Shown here: piece by piece, positions 15,491-24,776 of the stretch
How positions within the stretch are numbered: the stretch's first letter is position 1
Layout of the letters: each line of letters begins with the position of its first letter
Assembly: GCA_014653775.1 (NCBI GenBank)
Contig: JACWEA010000002.1
Span: 1 to 64,000, forward strand
Direction of reading: 5' to 3'
DNA from: Pelagibacterales bacterium SAG-MED30
Lineage (GTDB): Bacteria > Pseudomonadota > Alphaproteobacteria > Pelagibacterales > Pelagibacteraceae
DNA: 64,000 nucleotides
Notes under the pieces: model-generated
Seen by the model: only the letters and a program-made list of their open reading frames with translations
Database searches by the model: none
Told to the model about the DNA's origin: nothing
Translations under genes and position numbers: made by a program

Positions 15491-17368
15491 ATGTTATCAA
15501 GCTTGATTGGCTATTATTCTTTAATTTTTGGATTAAGTATTTCTTTACTAATTATTTTCTTTTCGGTTAAAAACTTTAACAACTTAAAAATTTTAGACAG
15601 TAAAATTTTACTATTTTCATTACTTCAATTAGTTTTAGTTTTAGTAAGTTTTTTAAGTTTAGTAATATCATTTATCAATTCCGATTTTAGCAATGAAACA
15701 GTTTTTAATAATTCTCATACAACAATACCATTATTTTATAAAATTACTGGAACATGGGGTAATCACGAGGGAAGTTTATTGTTATGGCTTTTAGTATTAA
15801 CTTTATTTATTTTTATATTCTTAATTAAATCAAAAAATCAATTAAAAAAATATAGGATACTGACTGTTATATTCCAACAAATAATAATAATAGGTTTTTT
15901 TATTTTTTTAATAAAAACATCAAATCCATTTAGTTATCTATTTCCTATTCCTAAAGAAGGATTAGGTTTAAATCCTATTTTACAAGATCCTGCATTAGCA
16001 ATTCATCCTCCAATTTTATATTTAGGATATGTCGGTTCGTCGATTATCTTCTCAAGTGTGTTATCTGCAACTACTTTAAATTATATAAATAGTGATTGGG
16101 CAAAACATATTAAGGACTGGATCTTAATCTCTTGGATATTTCTAACTTTGGGTATTTTATTAGGATCTATATGGGCTTATTATGAACTAGGTTGGGGTGG
16201 TTTTTGGTTTTGGGATCCAGTTGAAAATGTTTCTTTAATGCCTTGGTTAGCTTTAACTACATTATTGCATTGTATTTTAGTTTTAGAAAAAAGATCTTTA
16301 TTTGGATCATGGGTAATAATTTTATCTATAGCAACTTTTACTTTGAGTATGTGTGGAACTTTTTTAGTTCGTTCAGGTATTTTAAACTCCGTACATACTT
16401 TTGCAAATGATCCAGAAAGAGGTTTATTTATTCTATCTTTCTTATTTGTATTGGTATTTATTTCAATTTTTATATTTTTTATATTTCATAAATCTGATGA
16501 TAAAAAATTATCACCTATTTTTTTGTTAAGTAAAGAAACTTCAATTGTAATTAACAATTGGTTTATGATGTATTTTTTGTCTGTAGTTTTAATTGGTACA
16601 GTTTATCCAATTTTTTTAGATGCAATATCCTCTCAAAAAATTTCTGTTGGCCCACCATTTTATCATAAATTAATGATTCCATTTTTAATTCCTTTTTTAA
16701 TTTTTATGGCTATTGGACCAAGACTAAAATGGATAAAATCTGATATAAAAAATAAATTAAGTCTAGCTATTTTATTAATCATTTCTCTATTATTTTCTTT
16801 TTTTATAGTTAAAAATTTTGATACAAAATATTTATTAAATAGTATTTTAATAGGAAGTGCTTTTTATCTATTTTTTATAACTGTTAGAGATTTTTTTTCA
16901 AAGAAAACTCAAAAGTTAAGTCAAAATATAGCTCATTTTGGATTTAGTTTATTAATTTTAAGTATTTTATTTAATAGTATTTTTTCAAATGAAATTATTA
17001 CTAATTTAAAGGTTGGGGAAAGTTATAAAAATGATGATTTAGAAATAGTATTTAGTGATCTCACTAGAGAAAATAAAAAAAATTATGTTTCACTTACAGG
17101 TATTTTTTTTATAAAAGAAAAAAATTTTGATAACATTTTAAAACCAGAACTTAGAATTTATAATCAACCAAAAATTATTACGAGTGAGGCAGATATAAAA
17201 GTTACATTCTTAAAAGATAATTTTATTACAATTAACAATGTTAAAAATGAGGATCATTTTAATGTTAGATATTTGATTAAGCCTTACATGTTGTGGATTT
17301 GGGTCTCAGTTTTATTGATTACTATAGGCGGATTAATGAGTTTATTTAATAAAAAATATGAAAAATAA
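15491..17368 (+). CDS. ccmF: cytochrome c heme lyase subunit CcmF
   Basis: CcmF forms the core of the heme lyase that attaches heme to apocytochrome c thiols in the periplasm. The 625-residue polytopic protein contains WGNHEGSLLLW near residue 93 and the heme-binding WWD-type motif WGGFWFWDPVENVSLMPW (about 234-251), plus many hydrophobic helices and a periplasmic domain before the last helix. It overlaps ccmG by eleven bases. The product serves the small cytochrome c encoded at 26.5 kb as well as respiratory cytochromes. Confidence 0.96.
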   Translation: MLSSLIGYYSLIFGLSISLLIIFFSVKNFNNLKILDSKILLFSLLQLVLVLVSFLSLVISFINSDFSNETVFNNSHTTIPLFYKITGTWGNHEGSLLLWLLVLTLFIFIFLIKSKNQLKKYRILTVIFQQIIIIGFFIFLIKTSNPFSYLFPIPKEGLGLNPILQDPALAIHPPILYLGYVGSSIIFSSVLSATTLNYINSDWAKHIKDWILISWIFLTLGILLGSIWAYYELGWGGFWFWDPVENVSLMPWLALTTLLHCILVLEKRSLFGSWVIILSIATFTLSMCGTFLVRSGILNSVHTFANDPERGLFILSFLFVLVFISIFIFFIFHKSDDKKLSPIFLLSKETSIVINNWFMMYFLSVVLIGTVYPIFLDAISSQKISVGPPFYHKLMIPFLIPFLIFMAIGPRLKWIKSDIKNKLSLAILLIISLLFSFFIVKNFDTKYLLNSILIGSAFYLFFITVRDFFSKKTQKLSQNIAHFGFSLLILSILFNSIFSNEIITNLKVGESYKNDDLEIVFSDLTRENKKNYVSLTGIFFIKEKNFDNILKPELRIYNQPKIITSEADIKVTFLKDNFITINNVKNEDHFNVRYLIKPYMLWIWVSVLLITIGGLMSLFNKKYEK

Positions 17369-17876
17369 TACAATTATAATTATTGTTATTTCTTTTTTCA
17401 TATTTGTTTTTTTAATTTTTTATAAGGGATTAAATAATTCTAATATTTATAAACCATCTGATAGTGAAAATAAAATCGTTCCAAAATTTTCAGCTTATTC
17501 ATTTTTTGAAAATAAATTAATTAATTCAGAGAATATTTTTAATCAAAAAAAATTTTATTTGTTAAATATTTGGGCATCTTGGTGTCTGCCATGTAGAGAT
17601 GAACATCCATTTATAATGAGTCTAAAAGGAACTAATAAATTAGAAATAATAGGATTAAACTATAAAGATAATGATAAAAATGCTAAAAAATTTATCAATG
17701 ATTATGGAAATCCATATTCTAAAATTTTATTAGATAAAGATGGGACTAGAGCAATAGAATGGGGAGCATATGGTGTTCCAGAAACATTCTTAATTTTTGA
17801 AAATCAAATTATCAAGAGATATGTAGGACCTCTTAACTCTGATTCAATATTAGAAATTAAAATATTAATTAAATGA
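17358..17876 (+). CDS. ccmG: thiol:disulfide interchange protein CcmG/DsbE
   Basis: A 172-residue membrane-anchored thioredoxin-fold protein. The N-terminal helix (residues 4-22) is followed by the redox motif WASWCLPCRDEHP with C76 and C79, and a cis-Pro loop in YGVPETFLIF. CcmG keeps apocytochrome c thiols reduced before heme attachment. It overlaps ccmF by eleven and ccmH by four bases. Confidence 0.95.
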   Translation: MKNNTIIIIVISFFIFVFLIFYKGLNNSNIYKPSDSENKIVPKFSAYSFFENKLINSENIFNQKKFYLLNIWASWCLPCRDEHPFIMSLKGTNKLEIIGLNYKDNDKNAKKFINDYGNPYSKILLDKDGTRAIEWGAYGVPETFLIFENQIIKRYVGPLNSDSILEIKILIK

Positions 17877-18235
17877 AAACAGCTAAATTTATCTTACTTA
17901 TTTTTTTAATATTTTCTTTTCATAGTGTTAAAGCTGATGAAACTGATCTTCAAAATAAAATTACAAAAAATTTACGTTGTTTAATTTGTCAAGGACAATC
18001 AGTTTATGACTCTGATTCTGATTTTGCTATTAGTTTAAAACTTGTAGTAAAAAATAAAATTAAAGATGGTTTATCTGAAAAAGAAATTTATGCTTTTTTG
18101 ACGGAAAAATATGGAGAGTGGATTTTGTACGATCCTAAATTTAATAAAAATACATATATTTTGTGGTTTTTACCCCTATTGATCTTCCTATTTGGGGGTG
18201 CAATAGTATTTAAAAAACTTATAAATATTAAATAA
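17873..18235 (+). CDS. ccmH: cytochrome c maturation protein CcmH (CcmL-type, N-terminal domain)
   Basis: A 120-residue protein with a signal peptide, the LRCLICQGQS redox motif (C36 and C39), the conserved KYGEWILYDP segment and a C-terminal membrane helix. It works with CcmG and CcmF in the heme lyase complex. Only the short, redox-active form is present; the separate TPR protein CcmI that often follows is not here, and the next gene is instead a PagL-like deacylase. Confidence 0.95.
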   Translation: MKTAKFILLIFLIFSFHSVKADETDLQNKITKNLRCLICQGQSVYDSDSDFAISLKLVVKNKIKDGLSEKEIYAFLTEKYGEWILYDPKFNKNTYILWFLPLLIFLFGGAIVFKKLINIK

Positions 18236-18254
18236 TAATCTGCTATTAAGAGAA

Positions 18255-18764
18255 ATGAATTTTAAAAAGGTAAGCTTATTTATCGTTATTCTATTTGCAG
18301 CTACAAAATTGTTTGCAGTTGAAGAAGTAAATACGAATAATCATCAACTGAATTATTTTGCTGGAAATTTTGATTTTAGTGATGACAAACAAAAAGCAAT
18401 TCTTGTAGGTTTCCAACATCAAGATGAAAATTTAAATAGAGATACTTTTCTTGGAAATGTTTCACCAATTACAGGTGGATTTATAACAGAAAATTCTGCA
18501 GCTTATATTTACACTGGAATAGAATGGAATGTAGATATGGGTGCAATGATATTTACGCCAAGTTTTGCACCTGGTCTTTATCATGAAGGAGATGGAAAAG
18601 ACTTAGGTCATGTTTTAGAATTTAAGTCAGAAGTTCAACTTTCTTATATGTCTTCAGAAACAACGAGTTTTGGCGTTTCTTATAATCATGTATCTAATGC
18701 TAGTTTAGGAGATAAAAATCCTGGGGCGAATAGTTACATGTTTAATTTTCTTAAAAAATTTTAA
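18255..18764 (+). CDS. PagL-like lipid A 3-O-deacylase (acyloxyacyl hydrolase family), exported
   Basis: A 169-residue protein with a signal peptide (cleavage near LFAVEE) and alternating beta-barrel character. The C-terminal catalytic segment YNHVSNASLGDKNPGANS matches the PagL active site, with the His at H145 and the Ser at S147 in His-x-Ser-Asn. PagL removes a 3-O-linked acyl chain from lipid A in the outer membrane. Length and motif fit well. It follows ccmH by 19 bases and precedes the FMN dehydrogenase by eight, so it appears embedded in a longer transcript. Confidence 0.88.
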   Translation: MNFKKVSLFIVILFAATKLFAVEEVNTNNHQLNYFAGNFDFSDDKQKAILVGFQHQDENLNRDTFLGNVSPITGGFITENSAAYIYTGIEWNVDMGAMIFTPSFAPGLYHEGDGKDLGHVLEFKSEVQLSYMSSETTSFGVSYNHVSNASLGDKNPGANSYMFNFLKKF

Positions 18765-18772
18765 TATTTTTA

Positions 18773-19924
18773 ATGAATTTAAAAGATTGTCATAATTTTA
18801 GTGATTTTAGAAAATTAGCAAAAAAAAAATTACCTTCACCTATCTTTCATTATATTGATGGAGCTGCAGATGATGAAATTACTTATGCAAGAAATACTAG
18901 TGCATTTGATGATGTTGATTTAGTCCCTAATGTTTTAAGAGGAGTTGAGAATGTAGATTTATCAACTACTATTTTTGGTAAAAAACTAGATTTACCTTTT
19001 TATCTAGCACCAACAGCGCTTCAAAGACTTTTTCATTACGATGGCGAAAGAGCAGTTGGAAAAGCAGCGCAAAAATTTAATACAATGTTTGGTGTTTCTG
19101 CTTTAGCTACAGTAAGTGTTGAGGAGATATCTTCTATGATAGATACTCCAAAGATGTTTCAGTTTTATTTTCATAAAGATAGAGGTTTAAATGATTCTTG
19201 TTTAGAAAGAGCGAAAGCTGCTAAATTTGATGTTATGGCTTTAACAGTTGATACAATAACAGGAGGAAATCGAGAGAGAGATTTAAGAACAGGTTTTACA
19301 TCTCCTCCAAAGTTAACTTTATCAAGTTTATTTAGTTTTGCTGTTAAACCAATGTGGGGAATAAATTATTTAACAAAAGGTAAATTTGAACTACCACATC
19401 TTCAAGATTTTGTGAAAGAAGGTACAAGTACTAATTCTTCAATTGGAAACTATTTTTCTACAATGCTGGATCAATCTATGAATTGGAAAGATGCTGAACA
19501 ACTCTGTTCTAAATGGGGTGGTCATTTTGCTCTTAAAGGAGTAATGAGTGTTGAGGATGCTAAGAGAGCCGTTGACATTGGATGTACAGGCATAATGGTT
19601 TCAAATCATGGAGGACGTCAACTAGATGGATCTAGATCTCCATTCGATCAACTTGCAGAAATTGTTGAGGCAGTTGGTGATAAGCTAGATGTGATTTGTG
19701 AAGGAGGAATTCATAGAGGCACACATATGCTGAAAGCGTTATCATTAGGTGCTAAAGCTTGCTCTGGTGGAAGATTATATCTTTATGCTTTAGCTGCTGG
19801 AGGACAAGCAGGAGTGGAAAGAGCTATAGAAAAATATAAAGCTGAATTAATAAGAGATATGAAATTAATGGGTTGCACTAAAATAAGTGACTTAAATAGA
19901 AGTAATTTAAGATTTAGAAAATAG
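18773..19924 (+). CDS. FMN-dependent L-2-hydroxyacid dehydrogenase (LldD family), copy 1
   Basis: A 383-residue TIM-barrel flavoenzyme that oxidises L-2-hydroxyacids such as lactate or glycolate. The catalytic His and substrate-binding Arg are visible in VSNHGGRQLDGSRSPFDQ, with the N-terminal FHYIDGAADDE and the TVDT segment. The FMN-phosphate loop reads CEGGIHRG where most relatives, and copy 2, have DGGxRRG, so cofactor contacts or specificity may differ. The stop overlaps the GTG start of the adjacent paralogue by one base. Confidence 0.92.
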   Translation: MNLKDCHNFSDFRKLAKKKLPSPIFHYIDGAADDEITYARNTSAFDDVDLVPNVLRGVENVDLSTTIFGKKLDLPFYLAPTALQRLFHYDGERAVGKAAQKFNTMFGVSALATVSVEEISSMIDTPKMFQFYFHKDRGLNDSCLERAKAAKFDVMALTVDTITGGNRERDLRTGFTSPPKLTLSSLFSFAVKPMWGINYLTKGKFELPHLQDFVKEGTSTNSSIGNYFSTMLDQSMNWKDAEQLCSKWGGHFALKGVMSVEDAKRAVDIGCTGIMVSNHGGRQLDGSRSPFDQLAEIVEAVGDKLDVICEGGIHRGTHMLKALSLGAKACSGGRLYLYALAAGGQAGVERAIEKYKAELIRDMKLMGCTKISDLNRSNLRFRK

Positions 19925-21075
19925 TGAGTTTAAAAAATTGTTATAATTTTGAAGACTTTAGAAAATTAGCAAAAAAAAAATTACCTTCTCCAATTTTTCA
20001 TTATATTGATGGAGGTTCTGACGATGAGTCTACATTAAGAAGAAACACAGACTCATTTAATGATTGTGATTTAGTCCCTAATATACTTGCTAGTGTAGGT
20101 AAACCTGATTTATCAACTACTTTGTTTGGACGTAAAATAGATTTACCTATTTTTCTTTCTCCAGCTGCCATGCAAAGACTTTATCATCCAGATGGAGATA
20201 GAGCTTCAGCTAGAGCTGCTGAAAAATTTAATACTTTTTACAGTATGTCATCTATGGGTAATAATACGATTGAAGAGGTATCTAATATATCAAGTGGACC
20301 AAAATTATTTCAACTTTACGTTCATAAAGATCGATCAATCTCAGATGATTTAATAGATAGATCAAGAAGATCAGGTTTTGATGCAATGTGTTTAACTGTA
20401 GATACTTTAGTTGCTGGTAATAGAGAAAAAGATCACAGAACAGGATTTACTACTCCTCCAAAACTTACTTTCCAGAGCTTAATGAGTTTTGCAATGCGTC
20501 CTAGATGGGTTTTTAATTACTTAACTGGTAAAAAGTTTGAACTTTCAAACGTAAAAAAAAAAACTGATAAAGGAACAAATATTTCAAAATCAGTTATTGA
20601 ATATATTAATGAGCAATATGATCCAGCGATGGGATGGAAAGATGCTGAGTATTGTGCAAAAAAGTGGAATGGACCATTTGCTTTGAAAGGTGTCATGTCA
20701 GTCGAAGATGCTAAAAGAGCTATTGATATTGGATGCACGGCAATAATGATATCAAATCATGGAGGACGTCAACTAGATGGATCTCGATCGCCTTTTGATC
20801 AGGTAAAAGTTATTTCAGATGCAGTAGGAGATAAATTAGAGATTATTTTAGATGGAGGAGTAAGAAGAGGAACTCATGTATTAAAAGCAATAGCGGCAGG
20901 CGCTAAAGCTTGTAGTTTTGGAAAAATGTTTTTGTTCTCTTTAGCCGCAGGGGGTCAACAAGGTGTTGAGCATTTACTTCAAAACATGCACGATGAGATA
21001 AATAGAAATATGGTTTTAATGGGTTGTAAAAATTTAAAAGAGTTGAATAGTTCGAAATTAATTTATAGAAATTAA
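19924..21075 (+). CDS. FMN-dependent L-2-hydroxyacid dehydrogenase (LldD family), copy 2
   Basis: A 383-residue tandem paralogue of the preceding gene, similar along its whole length and the same size. It has the canonical ISNHGGRQLDGSRSPFDQ active site and a canonical DGGVRRGTHVLKA phosphate loop. DNA runs of 30 or more bases are almost identical in both copies, for example the start-proximal stretch and the NHGGRQLDGS region, which suggests duplication with conserved or converted segments. GTG start. The exact substrate (lactate, glycolate, hydroxybutyrate or other) cannot be read from the sequence. Confidence 0.92.
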   Translation: MSLKNCYNFEDFRKLAKKKLPSPIFHYIDGGSDDESTLRRNTDSFNDCDLVPNILASVGKPDLSTTLFGRKIDLPIFLSPAAMQRLYHPDGDRASARAAEKFNTFYSMSSMGNNTIEEVSNISSGPKLFQLYVHKDRSISDDLIDRSRRSGFDAMCLTVDTLVAGNREKDHRTGFTTPPKLTFQSLMSFAMRPRWVFNYLTGKKFELSNVKKKTDKGTNISKSVIEYINEQYDPAMGWKDAEYCAKKWNGPFALKGVMSVEDAKRAIDIGCTAIMISNHGGRQLDGSRSPFDQVKVISDAVGDKLEIILDGGVRRGTHVLKAIAAGAKACSFGKMFLFSLAAGGQQGVEHLLQNMHDEINRNMVLMGCKNLKELNSSKLIYRN

Positions 21076-21100
21076 AAAATATAAAAAAGGAAACTAAAAA

Positions 21101-22267
21101 ATGAAATTAGCTAAAAGTTTAGATAGGCTGGGAACAGAAACAGCTTTTTCAGTTCTTGCAGAAGCAAAGAAATTAGAGGCTCAAGGTAAACCAATGATAC
21201 ATTTAGGCTTAGGTCAACCTGATTTTAAAACACCAAAGCATGTTGTTGATGCTGCAAAAAAAGCATTAGATGATGGACATCATGGATATGTTATGTCAAA
21301 TGGTATTCCAGAATGTCGTCAAGCTGTAACTAGGTGGATAAAAAAACGTTACAAAGTTGATATTGATTTTGAAAGAATTCTAATTATGCCAGGTGGAAAA
21401 CCAACAATGCATTATGCAATACAATGTTTTGGTGAACCTGGTGCAGAAATTATACACCCTACTCCAGCTTTTCCAATTTACGAGTCAATGATTAACTTCA
21501 CAGGGTCAACCTCAGTCCCGTATGACTTAACAGAAGATAAAGATTTAAAATTTAATCCTGATAAAATATTATCTTTAATAACAGACAAAACTCGATTGTT
21601 AATTTTGATTAATCCAAATAATCCGACTGGAAGCTTTGTTGAGAAATCAGATATTGATGTTTTGGCTGATGGTCTTAAAAAACATCCTCATGTAACAATT
21701 CTCAGTGATGAAATTTATAGTAGACAAATTTTTGATGGAAAAGAAATGCCGTCGTTTTTTAATTATCCAGAGTTAAGAGAAAGATTAATAGTGTTAGAGG
21801 GATGGAGTAAAGCTTATTCAATGACAGGATGGAGATTGGGTTGGAGTTTTTGGCCTAAAAATTTAGTAGATCATGTAAATAAACTTTTGATAAATAGTGT
21901 TTCATGTGTGAATGCTGCAGCACAATTTGCTGGTATTGCTGCTTTAGATGGACCAGACGATTCAATTAATGAGATGATGGAAAAATTTACGCAAAGAAGA
22001 GATCTAATTCATAAAGGTTTAAATGAACTTGATGGAGTAGAATGTAGTCTTCCAGGGGGAGCCTTTTATGCATTTCCTAAAGTTATTGGTACGGGAATGA
22101 ATGGAGCAGAGTTTGCCAGGAAAGCCATGCACGAAGCAGGAGTAGCAATTGTGCCAGGATCAGCTTTTGGTGAAACCTGCCAAAATTATGTTAGATTTAG
22201 TTTTGCAGCTTCTAGAGATAATATTTCTCAAGCTTTAGAAAACATAAAGAAAATGCTAACTAAATAA
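21101..22267 (+). CDS. PLP-dependent class I/II aminotransferase
   Basis: A 388-residue fold-type I aminotransferase. The PLP-binding Lys is K237 in GWSKAYSMTGWRLG; INPNNPTGS and LSDEIYSRQIFDG are the usual cofactor-binding segments, and the C-terminal YVRFSFAASRDNI contains the carboxylate-binding Arg. It transfers an amino group between an amino acid and a 2-oxoacid. Placed between 2-hydroxyacid dehydrogenases, it could interconvert their oxoacid products with amino acids (for example glyoxylate/glycine or pyruvate/alanine), which is inference. A ribosome binding site (AAGGAAA) lies about ten bases upstream. Confidence 0.92.
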   Translation: MKLAKSLDRLGTETAFSVLAEAKKLEAQGKPMIHLGLGQPDFKTPKHVVDAAKKALDDGHHGYVMSNGIPECRQAVTRWIKKRYKVDIDFERILIMPGGKPTMHYAIQCFGEPGAEIIHPTPAFPIYESMINFTGSTSVPYDLTEDKDLKFNPDKILSLITDKTRLLILINPNNPTGSFVEKSDIDVLADGLKKHPHVTILSDEIYSRQIFDGKEMPSFFNYPELRERLIVLEGWSKAYSMTGWRLGWSFWPKNLVDHVNKLLINSVSCVNAAAQFAGIAALDGPDDSINEMMEKFTQRRDLIHKGLNELDGVECSLPGGAFYAFPKVIGTGMNGAEFARKAMHEAGVAIVPGSAFGETCQNYVRFSFAASRDNISQALENIKKMLTK

Positions 22268-22305
22268 GCTGTATTTTTGTTAGAATTTTTATTAATATTC
22301 TTTTA

Positions 22306-23679
22306 ATGAACGAACAAGTCCAAGCGCAATTAAAAAAAATTTTTAATGGAAGATTTTCTACCTCAGAGTCTACCAGAGCTAATTACGCAAGAGGAGAAGA
22401 TACCTATGACCCTGTTTTGTCTAAGGCAGTAGTTTTTCCAGAGACAAATGAAGAAGTTTCAAAAATATTAAGTTTATGCAATGAGAATAAGATTCCAGTA
22501 GTTCCTTTCGGAACTGGAACATCTTTAGAAGGTAATGTGGTTGGCAATGATAAAGGAATCACAATTAGTTTAGAAAAAATGAACAAAATTTTAAGTGTAA
22601 ACGTTCAAGATTTTGATTGTAGAGTTCAAGCTTGTGTTACCAAAGAACAGTTAAATGAATATCTAAGAGAGGATGGTGTTTTTTTCCCAATTGATCCTGG
22701 TGCAAACGCAGCAATCGGAGGTATGGCCTCAACTTCAGCCTCTGGGACAATGGCTGTTAAATATGGAACTATGAAAACTGTAATATCAGGTCTTACAGTA
22801 GTTTTGCCTAATGGCGATATTATAAATACTGGAAGCAGAACAAAAAAAACTTCAGCAGGTTATAATTTAACGAATTTATTTATCGGCTCAGAAGGTACAT
22901 TGGGTATAATTACTGAAATACAATTAAGATTATCTCCAATACCAGAAAGTATAATGGCTGCAGTATGTCATTTCCCGACTTTAGAAAACGCTGTTCAAAC
23001 AGCACAACAAGTAATTCAGTATGGTGTTCCCATTGCAAGAATTGAGATGCTTAATAAAGATCAAATGGGTATTAGTATTAATTATTCAAAATTGAAAGAC
23101 ATTGAAGCAGTGCCTACATTATTTTTTGAATTTCACGGATCCGAGTCTTCAAATCAAGAAAATATAAAAATTGTTGAGGAAATTTCAAAAGACAATAATG
23201 GCAGTTCTTTTAAGTGGGCAAAAGATTTGGAAGATAGGAATAAACTTTGGAAAGCTAGATGGGACGTATATTACTCTGTAAAAGCTTTGATTAAAAATGG
23301 AAGAGTTTATTCAACAGATATATGTGTCCCTATCTCAAACATAACAGAGTGTGTAAATTTTGCAGAAGAGCAAGCAAAAAAATTTGGACTTAGAGCTCCA
23401 ATGGTAGGTCATTTAGGTGATGGAAATTTTCATGTAGTTTTACCTTACGATCCAAAAAAAAAAGAGATGTATAAAAAAATAAGAGAATTTAATGATTTAT
23501 TAATTAAAAAAGGATTAGAATTGAATGGAACAATTACGGGTGAGCATGGTGTAGGACTCCATAAAAAGGAATATCTTCTTGAAGAACATCCTGACAATAT
23601 CCCATTGATGAAACTAATTAAAAGAAGTATTGACCAAAATAATATAATGAATCCAGGCAAGATATTTGATCTTAACTGA
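22306..23679 (+). CDS. FAD-linked 2-hydroxyacid dehydrogenase, GlcD/D-lactate dehydrogenase type
   Basis: A 457-residue flavoprotein of the FAD-binding PCMH family. The FAD-binding segment VPFGTGTSLEGN is near residues 66-77, followed by a GGMASTSASGTMAVKYGTM region. The C-terminal domain shows GHLGDGNFHVVLPYDP and GEHGVGLHKKEYL, as in GlcD and cytochrome-dependent D-lactate dehydrogenases. No GlcE or GlcF partner is adjacent, so a single-subunit enzyme passing electrons to quinone or cytochrome is more likely. Substrate unknown (D-lactate, glycolate or D-2-hydroxyglutarate are candidates). Confidence 0.9.
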   Translation: MNEQVQAQLKKIFNGRFSTSESTRANYARGEDTYDPVLSKAVVFPETNEEVSKILSLCNENKIPVVPFGTGTSLEGNVVGNDKGITISLEKMNKILSVNVQDFDCRVQACVTKEQLNEYLREDGVFFPIDPGANAAIGGMASTSASGTMAVKYGTMKTVISGLTVVLPNGDIINTGSRTKKTSAGYNLTNLFIGSEGTLGIITEIQLRLSPIPESIMAAVCHFPTLENAVQTAQQVIQYGVPIARIEMLNKDQMGISINYSKLKDIEAVPTLFFEFHGSESSNQENIKIVEEISKDNNGSSFKWAKDLEDRNKLWKARWDVYYSVKALIKNGRVYSTDICVPISNITECVNFAEEQAKKFGLRAPMVGHLGDGNFHVVLPYDPKKKEMYKKIREFNDLLIKKGLELNGTITGEHGVGLHKKEYLLEEHPDNIPLMKLIKRSIDQNNIMNPGKIFDLN

Positions 23680-23697
23680 TAAAACTAAAACTATTTC

Positions 23698-24651
23698 ATG
23701 AAAAAAATTTTGATTACAAGAAAATTAATTAAAGAGAGTGAAGAAAAAGCTATTAAAACTTTTGATCCAATACTTAATACAAATGATGAATTATATTCAC
23801 AATCTAAAGTAATAGAAATGAGCCAAGGTTGTGATGGTATTCTTTCTTCCTTAACAGAAAAATTGGATAAAGAGATAATTGATAAATTACCAGATAGTGT
23901 AAAAATTATTTCAAATTTTGCAGTTGGTTTTGGAAATATCGATTTAGAAGCTGCAAAAAAAAAAGGAATTGTAGTTACAAATACTCCAGAAGTTTTATCA
24001 GATGCTACTGCAGAAATTGGAATTTTATTAATATTAGGCGCATGTAGGAGAGCAGCTGAAGGAATAGATTCAGCAAAAGAAGGTGGATGGAAATGGTCTG
24101 CTGATTATTTAATAGGTAAACAATTAACTGGTACAAGATTAGGTATTTTAGGAATGGGAAGAATTGGACAGAAAATTGCAAGGATTGCTAAATCTTTAGG
24201 AATGATAATTCATTATCATAATCGATCAAAACTAAGCGAAGATAAAGAACAAGGTGGAATTTATCACGATAATATAAAAAGTCTTTTTTCAGTATCAGAT
24301 GTTTTATCAATTTGCTGCCCAGCTACTAAAGAAACCGAAAATATGATTAATAAAGAGACTGTTGAGTATTTTCCTAAAGGAGCAGTTATAACAAATGTAG
24401 CTAGAGGTGATATTATTGATGATGAAGCTTTGATTGATGCTTTGAGTAGAAGAAAAATTTATGCTGCTGGTTTAGATGTTTATAAAAATGAACCAAATTT
24501 AAATCCTGGTTATTTAAAAATAAAAACTGCTTTTATTTTACCCCATTTAGGTAGTGCTACTAAAGATACTAGAATTGCTATGGCTAATTTAGCAATTGAT
24601 AATATTGATGAATTTTTTAAAACAGGTAATTGTAAAAACAATGTTAATTAA
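23698..24651 (+). CDS. D-2-hydroxyacid dehydrogenase (glyoxylate/hydroxypyruvate reductase-like)
   Basis: A 317-residue NAD(P)-dependent enzyme. The Rossmann loop is GILGMGRIGQ (about 148-157); the catalytic Arg is in NVARGDIIDDEAL, the Glu in the YKNEP segment and the His in LPHLGSAT. The family reduces glyoxylate, hydroxypyruvate or related oxoacids, or runs in reverse. It closes the run of hydroxyacid genes. Together with the flavin dehydrogenases it could shuttle between 2-oxo and 2-hydroxy acids. Confidence 0.92.
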   Translation: MKKILITRKLIKESEEKAIKTFDPILNTNDELYSQSKVIEMSQGCDGILSSLTEKLDKEIIDKLPDSVKIISNFAVGFGNIDLEAAKKKGIVVTNTPEVLSDATAEIGILLILGACRRAAEGIDSAKEGGWKWSADYLIGKQLTGTRLGILGMGRIGQKIARIAKSLGMIIHYHNRSKLSEDKEQGGIYHDNIKSLFSVSDVLSICCPATKETENMINKETVEYFPKGAVITNVARGDIIDDEALIDALSRRKIYAAGLDVYKNEPNLNPGYLKIKTAFILPHLGSATKDTRIAMANLAIDNIDEFFKTGNCKNNVN

Positions 24652-24764
24652 AATTCTTCACAACCCAAGATAGTATTAATTAAAAAAACTTGAGTATATT
24701 CATATCAAAATAATACTTGCGGGGTGCGACAACTTGTAATTAAATATCTCAAAAACACAGAGAG

Positions 24765-24770
24765 AAGGAG
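24765..24770 (+). promoter_or_regulatory. strong Shine-Dalgarno site of the PQQ-type dehydrogenase
   Basis: AAGGAG, six bases before the ATG at 24777, is one of the few near-consensus ribosome binding sites in this window. It sits at the end of a 125-base spacer that otherwise shows no clear structure, suggesting a separately initiated and well-translated gene. Confidence 0.75.
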
Positions 24771-24776
24771 TCAAGT

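Noticed and set aside
19924..21075. Possible assembly duplication of the first FMN dehydrogenase
   Set aside because: The two copies differ at many positions throughout, with only short near-identical runs, so they are genuine paralogues.
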